A model generated the notes under the pieces. That model was not told the origin of the DNA. It ran no database searches and was given only the letters and a program-made list of their open reading frames with translations. DNA of 26,004 nt from a virus, in the IMG/VR virus record IMGVR_UViG_3300020436_000082, positions 1-26,004 of that record; one strand, 5' to 3'. A program made the position numbers and the translations under genes. Each line of letters begins with the position of its first letter. Position 1 is the stretch's first letter. This document shows, piece after piece, positions 13,570 through 19,062 of this stretch.

Positions 13570-14130
13570 TTATTCTCCCTTTATTAAATTATAAACTTCA
13601 ATTCTTTCTAATCTTGTTTGTTTTGTTGATACTCCGAATTTACTTTTAAAAATTGAGTGATCTTTTATTTTTCCTCTTACTTCAATTCTATCACCCTCTT
13701 TTGCACCCTCATTTTCATGGTGTAAATATTTTGAACCTTTATAAACAAATACATTTCCCTCAAAATCAATAAGATTAAAAATATAACTTTCTCCCCAATA
13801 CCCATCAAAAGAAAATATTTTTTGAACAAATAAAGTTGTTGAAATATTTTCTCCAACTTCCCCTTTATGTTTGCTAATTTTTGCAAGTTGAATTTCTTTA
13901 GTTCTATAATTTTTGCGAACAGTTGAAATAGATTTTGCATCATTTCTAGGATAAGAAATTGTACCATTTCTTAATTTGATTCTTGTTTGACCACAATTTT
14001 TTCTAAAATAAAAATGCAATTCCCAAAAACCCCTTAATTTGTTTTTTGCTTGCAAATCGCAATTTTGCCCTAATTTTTCATAAAATCTTTTTTCTTTTAA
14101 AAATAATTTTTGATCTGTAACTTTACTCAT
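13570..14130 (-). CDS. Unknown 186-residue protein with possible C-terminal OB-fold
   Basis: ATG 14130 is preferred over a TTG 6 bases upstream because GAGG lies at the right distance. The N-terminal half is Lys/Arg/Asn-rich and contains LRGFWELHFYFRKNCGQTRI and a SISTVRKNYRTKEI segment. The C-terminal half (about 95-185) has alternating strands: NISTTLFVQKIFSFDGYWGE, YIFNLIDFEGNVFVYKG and GDRIEVRGKIKDHSIF, ending RLERIEV. This beta pattern with a GDRIEVRGKI turn is typical of OB-like nucleic-acid-binding folds. It may act in DNA transactions with integration. Its first 15 bases match those of the integrase gene exactly. Confidence 0.6.
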   Translation of the reverse strand: MSKVTDQKLFLKEKRFYEKLGQNCDLQAKNKLRGFWELHFYFRKNCGQTRIKLRNGTISYPRNDAKSISTVRKNYRTKEIQLAKISKHKGEVGENISTTLFVQKIFSFDGYWGESYIFNLIDFEGNVFVYKGSKYLHHENEGAKEGDRIEVRGKIKDHSIFKSKFGVSTKQTRLERIEVYNLIKGE

Positions 14131-14299
14131 TTTCAATCCTCTTTACTTCTGATTTTTTAAAAGTAAACAATTTATCTTCAAGACAATTAAATAAATCAGC
14201 ATCTTCATCTTCAATCACGACTTCTGTTGGGTGAACATGAACCACAAGACCATAAATTTCTTCGTCTATAACTTTTACTCTATCTCCAACTTTTATCAT
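14123..14299 (-). CDS. 58-residue acidic SH3/KOW-like protein, first gene of the integration operon
   Basis: ATG 14299 is preceded by GGGAG and lies about 30 bp after the predicted transcription start. MIKVGDRVKVIDEEIYGLVV then HVHPTEVVIEDEDADLFNCL and a KSEVKRI end give a small beta barrel-like pattern (KVGDRVKV...GLVV). It overlaps the next gene by 8 bp. Proteins with this opening often bind nucleic acid or modulate enzymes; no function can be given. Confidence 0.6.
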   Translation of the reverse strand: MIKVGDRVKVIDEEIYGLVVHVHPTEVVIEDEDADLFNCLEDKLFTFKKSEVKRIENE

Positions 14300-14334
14300 T
14301 TTATTCGCTCCCTAATAAATTGCATTATTAAATA

Positions 14335-14363
14335 TATATATTCGTTAACGCATACATTGTCAA
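14335..14363 (-). promoter_or_regulatory. Near-consensus promoter of the integration operon
   Basis: On the minus strand TTGACA (14363-14358) and TATATA (14340-14335) are exactly 17 bases apart, a near-perfect sigma70 promoter. The spacer contains the perfect palindrome CGTTAACG (14343-14350), a likely operator. The start of transcription would be near 14328, about 30 bases before ATG 14299. The attP arm repeats begin 13 bp upstream of the -35, so integrase binding may also control this promoter. Confidence 0.75.
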
Positions 14364-14375
14364 CCCAATTAATAA

Positions 14376-14425
14376 TATCAATGAGCCTATTATCAATGGG
14401 CTTAGAAATATTATCAATGGGCTTG
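14376..14425 (+). repeat. attP arm repeats, left group (three copies of TATCAATGGGCTTA-like motif)
   Basis: Copies lie at 14376-14389 (TATCAATGAGCCTA), 14391-14404 (TATCAATGGGCTTA) and 14412-14425 (TATCAATGGGCTTG), all in one orientation. A fourth lies on the other side of the att core at 14778-14791. Direct repeats on both sides of the core, roughly 150 bp away, are what arm-type integrase binding sites look like. Confidence 0.6.
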
Positions 14426-14434
14426 AAAAAATTA

Positions 14435-14454
14435 GGTGTCCCAGAGGTGTCCCA
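14435..14454 (+). repeat. GGTGTCCCA direct repeat, 11-bp period
   Basis: GGTGTCCCA occurs at 14435-14443 and 14446-14454, one helical turn apart. Related TAGTGTCCCA lies at 14736 and its inverse GGACACTA at 14690, on the other side of the core. One-turn spacing suggests cooperative binding, for example by an excision factor. Confidence 0.5.
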
Positions 14455-14529
14455 AAAAGGGTCATTTTTGGCATATCTGACTAGACCATGACTATACCAT
14501 GTTCGTAAAATATTCGACATCACTAGGTA

Positions 14530-14559
14530 TAAAAAAAGAAGTAAGATCAATGTCTTACT
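14530..14559 (-). terminator. Intrinsic terminator just beyond the tRNA 3' end
   Basis: On the minus strand a 7-bp stem, AGTAAGA / TCTTACT, with a 6-base loop is followed by TTCTTTTTTTAT. It lies 23 bp past the CCA of the tRNA-Lys fragment, on the same strand, and before the integration operon promoter. It could end tRNA transcription in a lysogen and late transcription in the phage. Confidence 0.65.
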
Positions 14560-14581
14560 CCATTTTTGAAGCTATGCTTTG

Positions 14582-14632
14582 TGGTGAGCCGTAGAGGACT
14601 CGAACCTCTGACCCATTGATTAAAAGCCAATT
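14582..14632 (-). other. attP: attP core: 3' part of a tRNA-Lys(UUU) gene
   Basis: On the minus strand the sequence runs from the 5' side of an anticodon stem (CAATTGG), through loop CTTTTAA with anticodon TTT and closing TCAAT, to T-arm AGAGG-TTCGAGT-CCTCT, the 3' acceptor strand ACGGCTCA and an encoded CCA. The 5' half (acceptor 5' strand and D-arm) is absent: upstream bases are AT-rich phage sequence. Integrases often use tRNA 3' ends, and insertion here would restore an intact host tRNA. The exact upstream limit of identity with the host cannot be seen. Confidence 0.85.
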
Positions 14633-14689
14633 GTCTTGAAAAATATGTCATTGTTTTTATTACCTTTTTTAGAACCATTTTTTTTTCTA

Positions 14690-14743
14690 GGACACTAAAT
14701 TAACTAATAAATTACTAAATTTGTAAATGTCTGTCTAGTGTCC
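14690..14743. repeat. Inverted repeat GGACACTA / TAGTGTCC in the right attP arm
   Basis: GGACACTA (14690-14697) and TAGTGTCC (14736-14743) are perfect 8-bp inverted copies separated by 38 bases. They share the GTGTCC core with the tandem pair on the left side of the att core. This looks more like paired protein sites than an RNA hairpin, given the spacing. Confidence 0.45.
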
Positions 14744-14777
14744 CACCATTTTTTTGCTTGGTGTCTTTTTTTATATT

Positions 14778-14791
14778 GTCAATGGGCTTAA
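14778..14791 (+). repeat. attP arm repeat, right copy (TGTCAATGGGCTTA)
   Basis: It differs from the left-side motif TATCAATGGGCTTA at one position and has the same orientation. It lies about 145 bp to the right of the tRNA core, as the nearest left copy lies about 155 bp to its left. Confidence 0.55.
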
Positions 14792-14803
14792 AATAACGCA
14801 CAT

Positions 14804-15058
14804 TTACGCAAATGTTTTTGCATAACTAGGTCTTTTACCTGTCCTTTTTTTAGATTCTGCTGTGCGTTTTCTTGATACAGCAGATCGTTTTTGTGCAGCA
14901 CTCATGCGACTAGCTACAGATGCAGGAACACATTTTGGGTAGCCACGTTTCTCACCTTTTCTGCGACCACACTTTGGATGCTTACCATCTTTTTTTGCAG
15001 ATATGTCTACCCAATTTTGTTTAAACCATTTTGTTAATCCACCACTAGGTTTTGCCAC
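14804..15058 (-). CDS. Basic Cys-containing small protein (DUF5872-like, 84 residues)
   Basis: The likely start is GTG at 15058 (VAKPSGGLTKWFKQNWVDIS), two bases past the stop of the previous gene; the longer frame from 15142 would run through that gene. The product continues AKKDGKHPKCGRRKGEKRGY, then PKCVPASVASRMSAAQKRSA and a Lys/Arg-rich tail. The sequence GGLTKWFKQNWVDI...CGR...YPKCVPASxAxRM matches a domain that I remember as DUF5872, found in phages and giant viruses. Function is unknown; the charge suggests nucleic acid binding. It is the last late gene before attP. Confidence 0.7.
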   Translation of the reverse strand: MAKPSGGLTKWFKQNWVDISAKKDGKHPKCGRRKGEKRGYPKCVPASVASRMSAAQKRSAVSRKRTAESKKRTGKRPSYAKTFA

Positions 15059-15059
15059 T

Positions 15060-15230
15060 TTATTTCTTTCTTTTCTTTGTAGGTGCTGTACGATACCCAC
15101 CACCCATTTTTTTATACTCCTGGACAATTTGCCCTGAAGCATAAGCGCTTGGAAAAACCTTTACTCTAGCTTTAACTTTTGCTTTTGCTCTAGCGTATTT
15201 TTTTGGATCAGTTGGTACTGCTCTTGCCAT
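15060..15230 (-). CDS. Basic 56-residue protein
   Basis: ATG 15230 overlaps the previous stop (TAATG). The product is MARAVPTDPKKYARAKAKVK, then ARVKVFPSAYASGQIVQEYK and KMGGGYRTAPTKKRKK. The block FPSAYASGQIVQEYKKMGGGY is a conserved short motif that I associate with partner proteins of the DUF5872 type in phages and large DNA viruses. The helical Lys/Ala start and Lys-rich end fit DNA binding. The gene overlaps most of the N-terminal extension that an automatic call would give its downstream neighbour. Confidence 0.7.
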   Translation of the reverse strand: MARAVPTDPKKYARAKAKVKARVKVFPSAYASGQIVQEYKKMGGGYRTAPTKKRKK

Positions 15231-15334
15231 TAGTAAGACATCCTTTTCATTTTTTTCTTTTTAACTTTTTTTACAGCAGTCATTAATTTTTTAGATTTTT
15301 TAGGCTTCATTTTTTTTCCATTCATACCTGGCAT
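15230..15334 (-). CDS. Extremely basic 34-residue peptide
   Basis: ATG 15334 has GGAGAG at good spacing. The product is MPGMNGKKMKPKKSKKLMTA, then VKKVKKKKMKRMSY, with 14 Lys and 1 Arg in 34 residues. Its stop forms TAATG with the next gene. The composition is like protamine or a histone tail. Chance reading is unlikely given the ribosome binding site and exact coupling. Confidence 0.65.
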   Translation of the reverse strand: MPGMNGKKMKPKKSKKLMTAVKKVKKKKMKRMSY

Positions 15335-15353
15335 ATTGCTCTCCATTTATAAT

Positions 15354-15623
15354 TTAACAATCCCATTTTCTAAGGGCTTTATTGATCCTAGAATTAGGAT
15401 CATTACGAGTTTTTGCACTCGTAAGCTTTTTCTTCATGCCACTCATTCGCGCACAAAAAGATTTTCTTCTAGCAGCAGATTTAGGGCTTTTTTTAGCCTG
15501 TTTTGCACTCACAGGTCTTTTTAAATTCATGCCTTTTGATTTTGCGTATCTTCGACCTGCTGCTGATAAACCACCTGTTTTGGATTTATGCTTTGCTTTA
15601 AATGTAATTTTTTTTCTAGCCAT
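15354..15623 (-). CDS. Basic 89-residue protein (DUF6321-like)
   Basis: ATG 15623 (or the adjacent ATG 15626) overlaps the end of the lysozyme gene by 8-11 bp. The product reads MARKKITFKAKHKSKTGGLS, then AAGRRYAKSKGMNLKRPVSA, KQAKKSPKSAARRKSFCARM, SGMKKKLTSAKTRNDPNSRI and NKALRKWDC. The end RRKSFCARMSGMKKKLTSAK and DPNSRINKALRKW is a well-conserved block that I remember as DUF6321 in marine phages and other viruses. Function is unknown. With about one basic residue in three it probably binds DNA in the virion or the infected cell. Confidence 0.75.
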   Translation of the reverse strand: MARKKITFKAKHKSKTGGLSAAGRRYAKSKGMNLKRPVSAKQAKKSPKSAARRKSFCARMSGMKKKLTSAKTRNDPNSRINKALRKWDC

Positions 15624-16077
15624 CATCCAATCCACTAACAATCGCAATTAATCGATCTGCTCGATTGGTTGTCTGTCCATACCATTTACTTTGTTTCATC
15701 TGCGCTGCCATTTCTTTGTAATTTTTTGCATCTAATGCAGCACGCATTTTTTTAAATTTAGACAATCCCTTTTTACCAAGCTGAAAACACATATTTGTCA
15801 GCACAATTTGGATGTCTGGTGCATAATCCGCCCAATTATCACCAAAAAGATCAATACAATCCTCTACAGTTCTGTCAAAATCTTCGTTAAATAACTCCTG
15901 AACGCGAACATGGGATATTTTAGAACCAACCTTTAAATTATACTCTGGCTCACCCTTAAGGCATTTATGGCCTATACCTACAGTTTTGTAATTTTCTGTG
16001 CAAGTATAGACCTCGTTTTTTACGCCCTCGTCATTTATGATGCTTTCTTTAGCTAAAACAGTAGTTTCTAATTTCAT
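15616..16077 (-). CDS. Endolysin, T4-type lysozyme (GH24)
   Basis: A 153-residue muramidase that cuts peptidoglycan at lysis. The catalytic signature is E17, eight residues, C26, five residues, T32 (NDEGVKNEVYTC then TENYKT), followed by VGIGHK. The family motif is E-x8-(D/C)-x5-T; here the Cys form replaces the Asp of T4 lysozyme. The helical C-terminal lobe ends with KQSKWYGQTTNRADRLIAIV. There is no signal peptide, so it depends on the holin for release. The start overlaps the preceding small gene as ATGA. Confidence 0.9.
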   Translation of the reverse strand: MKLETTVLAKESIINDEGVKNEVYTCTENYKTVGIGHKCLKGEPEYNLKVGSKISHVRVQELFNEDFDRTVEDCIDLFGDNWADYAPDIQIVLTNMCFQLGKKGLSKFKKMRAALDAKNYKEMAAQMKQSKWYGQTTNRADRLIAIVSGLDDG

Positions 16078-16205
16078 CGCTTTCTTACCTCAGCCACGCG
16101 ACCATCTAATAATGAATCGTATTTAATTGTTATTTTTTTGGGTTTCCAAAGTCTGCTTGCAATCACTTTGCGTCTTTGTTTTTTTAGTGATGCTCTTTGT
16201 TTCAA
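16074..16205 (-). CDS. Possible 43-residue basic protein between holin and lysozyme
   Basis: A frame with TTG start at 16205 gives (M)KQRASLKKQRRKVIASRLW, then KPKKITIKYDSLLDGRVAEV and RKR, with its stop overlapping the lysozyme ATG (ATGA). There is no ATG and no convincing ribosome binding site, so the start is uncertain. The coupling and the basic composition, like nearby late genes, are in favour of it. Confidence 0.4.
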   Translation of the reverse strand: MKQRASLKKQRRKVIASRLWKPKKITIKYDSLLDGRVAEVRKR

Positions 16206-16216
16206 TGATAAATTAT

Positions 16217-16597
16217 TTATTTTTTACCTTTAAATTTATCAACGCCTTTTAATCCTAGCGCTGATAAAATAACTGCTATGACTAAATACTGATACCATTC
16301 TGGCAATTCATTTAATCGATCAAAACCATTTTTAACTATATCTTCCATTCCTGGAATAAAAACTAAACATACAGGCAATAATACAACTATTGTTGCAATT
16401 TCATCCTTAATGCTTGATTTTGTAGATTCTGCCATTATCAGCTCCCATTTACTGTCATGGGTAGCAGCAGTTTTAAGAATATCGGATTTTGCTTTAGCTT
16501 CCGCTTTTGCAATTTCTGATTTATTTTTTTGTTTTTCTATTTGACCTTCTACAAGTGTTGATCCCAAATTTAAAAGTGGTGTTAAAAATTGTAACAT
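16217..16597 (-). CDS. Holin (GTA_holin_3TM-like)
   Basis: A 126-residue membrane protein. A charged helical N-terminus (NLGSTLVEGQIEKQKNKSEI, then AKAEAKAKSDILKTAA) precedes KWELIMAESTKSSIKDE. Two hydrophobic segments follow: IATIVVLLPVCLVFIPG (about 67-83) and WYQYLVIAVILSALGL (about 101-116), with a Lys-rich end. This matches holins of the 3TM type from gene-transfer agents and marine phages, which open the inner membrane for the endolysin. It lies two genes before the lysozyme, with TAATG coupling to the gene upstream. Confidence 0.8.
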   Translation of the reverse strand: MLQFLTPLLNLGSTLVEGQIEKQKNKSEIAKAEAKAKSDILKTAATHDSKWELIMAESTKSSIKDEIATIVVLLPVCLVFIPGMEDIVKNGFDRLNELPEWYQYLVIAVILSALGLKGVDKFKGKK

Positions 16598-16794
16598 TAT
16601 GTAACCTCATAACCTGTTTTGCAGTAATATAAAACATCTCGATATGGCGGTTTTACGATGACTTTAAAATCTTGTAGCATTTCAAAAACTCTTTTCTGAC
16701 AATCTTGCTTTGTGTCATAAGGCCCATAAGCATCCTCTATTACAAAACAATCTGCGCTTGCAAGTTTACAAACAACTAATATTGCTTTGAACAT
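16597..16794 (-). CDS. Small Cys-containing protein in the lysis cassette
   Basis: A 65-residue protein: MFKAILVVCKLASADCFVIE, then DAYGPYDTKQDCQKRVFEML and a tail with KPPYRDVLYYCKTGYEV. Four Cys residues suggest disulfides, but the N-terminus is too short for a clear signal peptide. It overlaps both neighbours by TAATG. Small proteins of this type are common next to holins in marine phages. A spanin or antiholin role is possible but not shown. Confidence 0.65.
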   Translation of the reverse strand: MFKAILVVCKLASADCFVIEDAYGPYDTKQDCQKRVFEMLQDFKVIVKPPYRDVLYYCKTGYEVT

Positions 16795-17114
16795 TATTTT
16801 CTTTGAATCCAGGCATTTGTTCCAAAAAATGCAGCGACAATACCTGCACCAGAAATGTAAAATAAATCTGAAACCCTAATTAGTTGTTCTACGCGATTGT
16901 CTGAAACGAATGGCATAAATAATGCTGCAGTATAAAGTGCCATTGCAAACAATGTCCAAGCCGCCATTCTACGTTGCGCCCTACCTTTTCTTAGTTCATG
17001 TTCTAATTTTTTTATTTCAGAAACATGGGCTAGCTCTTGGTCAGTTACTACGCCATCACCATCTTCGTCATATTCATTATATTTTGAATCATTTTCTAAT
17101 TTTTTTTGGGTCAT
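16794..17114 (-). CDS. EF-hand membrane protein
   Basis: A 106-residue protein. Residues 16-27 are a textbook EF-hand calcium loop: DEDGDGVVTDQE, with Asp at 1, 3 and 5, Gly at 6 and Glu at 12. A charged helix (KKLEHELRKGRAQRR) leads into two membrane spans, about 50-70 (MAAWTLFAMALYTAALFMPF) and 84-103 (LFYISGAGIVAAFFGTNAWI). The soluble domain is N-terminal. It overlaps the gene upstream (ATGA) and lies two genes before the holin. It may be a calcium-responsive lysis regulator or a membrane protein of the ejection apparatus. A single EF hand without its pair is unusual. Confidence 0.75.
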   Translation of the reverse strand: MTQKKLENDSKYNEYDEDGDGVVTDQELAHVSEIKKLEHELRKGRAQRRMAAWTLFAMALYTAALFMPFVSDNRVEQLIRVSDLFYISGAGIVAAFFGTNAWIQRK

Positions 17115-19054
17115 TCTATATTTACTGTGGGTAATGATAGGTTTTGTGAAAGATTACCTGTAAAAGCATTTATAGCTTCTGCTAGTTCACCATCCTTACC
17201 AGGCAATGCTGCGAGTTTTCCAAGCTGCACAGCTAATGGATTAACACCTTTGTTGGCTACTTGTGCTGTAGATTTTAACCACCTAATAAATTTAGGGCTT
17301 GTCATTAGTTTTGCAGCAAATCTTGGTGCTAAAACTGTCGCTCCTACTGCTGTTCCTGCGACTGGCTGACCTGTAAGAAACAAACCACCTGACGAAAGTA
17401 TAGATGTTACATTAGCAAATCCAATATTAATAAGGCCAGTCCTTGAAGGATTATTTAGCAAGCGTCTTTCATCAACTGTTCTTAAAACCCTAACAAGACT
17501 ATCTATTTCTTTAGCAATATCTTTTTGTCTTGGTCTGTTAAATAATACTTTTTTTACGCTTGTGTCTAATTTATCCCACTCATTTAAAAATGTTGTAGGC
17601 GACCAACCAGAATTAGGATCAGCTTTGTTATAACCTAATCTTGAAAATATAGTTGATGAAACAGCCTCTCTTTCTGGGTTAGTAAGTGTTTTAAAAACCT
17701 CTCTGATTCTTTGACTTCCTTGTTTACCACCTTGCATAGCAAAAGTAAAAACCTGTGAATCAAGCGCTTTGTTTTGGATACTTTCAATGGTTTTTTCTAC
17801 ACCACCTGTTTTTTTAGATACAAATTTATTGTATTGATCGGCCTTTTTTAACAACTTACTAGCTTGAGGGTTTACTGCATCTACAGATGAAAATATATCT
17901 TTTGATAAAGCGCCATAAATTGCATTTAACTTGCCATCACCTGTTGATTCAATTTTTATTTTTCCTGGTGTAGCAGGGCCAATAATTTTACCTATTTCTG
18001 TTCTGATTTGTCTTGCTACATTTAAAGGCACAGATCCATCAGTAGCATCTTTTAGCAAATTATTTATTTTATCTAATGATGGTTTGTATATGTTTTTCAA
18101 TGTATTAGGAGCAGAGGCTAACTCGTTTTCTAAATTTGCTTTTAATATTCTAATATTATTTAAACTGACTTTAGCATTCCCTGCTGCATCAAAAGCTGCT
18201 CCATATAAAATTTCTTTTTTATTCTGTATTTTATCAAAATAGTTTTTTGATCCAGTTTTAATTATTGTACCAACGTCTTGAATACTTGGTGCAGCATCTC
18301 CTAAATCTTTTGTGATTTTGCCAACTACATTTTGTAATTGTTTTTGTAATTTATCTCTTGATGCACCAATAATATCTGCAGCAAATATATTGCCACCTAA
18401 AACTTCCTCAACATTTGCAACACCTCTGCTCCCTGTTAATGTGGCAACAGTTGGCTGTACTCCAATTTTATCAAAATCTCTTGCTCTTTGACTTGGACTA
18501 ATACCGCTTAATCTTTGAGCGCCTTTTTGTATTGCTGTTTTTACACCTCTTACAGCGGAGTCAGCTAATTTACCACCTACGGCTTCCATGCCTATGTTCT
18601 CACCTGCTCTAATTAAATTTTGTGCTAATGGTCTTTCAACACGACCAGGAGTTAGAGCGTCTTGTACTACATCATATAATTGACCACCCATCTCACTTCC
18701 CATAGCAACGCCAATAGGAGTTGTAGCAACACCTGGAGATGTTACAGCACCACCAATAATACCACCTACTCCACTTGCAAATTCTCTACCTACACTTGGT
18801 ATATCTCCAAAATCAAGTCCTGGCGGATTATATACAGTTAAATTGTCATTTTTATCTAAAAAGAAAAGATTATCTGCGCCGTATTTATTTTCAATATCAA
18901 GGTTAGGATTTGCTTTTTGCAAATCTTGTGCAGTATAAACCTTTGGATAATATCTTTCTAATATAGATTTTCTTTGATTGTCAGGTGCATTACCTACGGC
19001 TGCCCTTATTGCAAATGATGCGCCGCTTTCATTTATAGATACCTTTTTTGCCAT
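17111..19054 (-). CDS. Putative internal virion/ejection protein (647 residues)
   Basis: A long, mostly helical protein. A soluble start (MAKKVSINESGASFAIRAAV) is followed by a Gly/Ala-rich hydrophobic part at about 85-125 (GVGGIIGGAVTSPGVATTPI), a long helical body rich in Lys/Asn/Asp, and a second hydrophobic patch near 555-600 (NVTSILSSGGLFLTGQPVAG). Size, composition and place after two Gln-rich virion proteins match podovirus internal proteins that are expelled to form a channel through the cell envelope. AGGA precedes ATG 19054. No enzyme motif is seen, and the name rests on position and composition. Confidence 0.6.
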   Translation of the reverse strand: MAKKVSINESGASFAIRAAVGNAPDNQRKSILERYYPKVYTAQDLQKANPNLDIENKYGADNLFFLDKNDNLTVYNPPGLDFGDIPSVGREFASGVGGIIGGAVTSPGVATTPIGVAMGSEMGGQLYDVVQDALTPGRVERPLAQNLIRAGENIGMEAVGGKLADSAVRGVKTAIQKGAQRLSGISPSQRARDFDKIGVQPTVATLTGSRGVANVEEVLGGNIFAADIIGASRDKLQKQLQNVVGKITKDLGDAAPSIQDVGTIIKTGSKNYFDKIQNKKEILYGAAFDAAGNAKVSLNNIRILKANLENELASAPNTLKNIYKPSLDKINNLLKDATDGSVPLNVARQIRTEIGKIIGPATPGKIKIESTGDGKLNAIYGALSKDIFSSVDAVNPQASKLLKKADQYNKFVSKKTGGVEKTIESIQNKALDSQVFTFAMQGGKQGSQRIREVFKTLTNPEREAVSSTIFSRLGYNKADPNSGWSPTTFLNEWDKLDTSVKKVLFNRPRQKDIAKEIDSLVRVLRTVDERRLLNNPSRTGLINIGFANVTSILSSGGLFLTGQPVAGTAVGATVLAPRFAAKLMTSPKFIRWLKSTAQVANKGVNPLAVQLGKLAALPGKDGELAEAINAFTGNLSQNLSLPTVNIE

Positions 19055-19062
19055 TATATATC

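Larger units (their letters stand above)
14305..14803. other. Gene-free attachment region
   Basis: About 500 bp without a credible gene. In order it holds the integration promoter, three arm-like repeats, the GGTGTCCCA pair, the terminator, the tRNA-Lys core, an inverted repeat (14690-14743) and the fourth arm-like repeat (14778-14791). The right part is very AT-rich with T-runs, which may give intrinsic bends. Open frames over the repeats on either strand look accidental. Confidence 0.75.

Noticed and set aside
14231-14491. 86-residue plus-strand frame in the attP region
   Set aside because: It is antisense to the first integration operon gene and overlaps the arm repeats, with no supporting start signal.
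14296-14550. 84-residue minus-strand frame over the arm repeats (with repeated KPIDN)
   Set aside because: It crosses the promoter, repeats and terminator, has no ribosome binding site, and its KPIDN repeats are simply the translated DNA motif.
14560-14650. A complete tRNA-Lys gene
   Set aside because: Only the anticodon arm, T-arm and 3' acceptor strand are present. No D-arm or 5' acceptor strand lies upstream, so it is an att core.
15059-15142. N-terminal extension of the DUF5872-like protein
   Set aside because: The upstream part runs entirely through the coding region of the 56-residue basic protein. The conserved part begins at the GTG at 15058.
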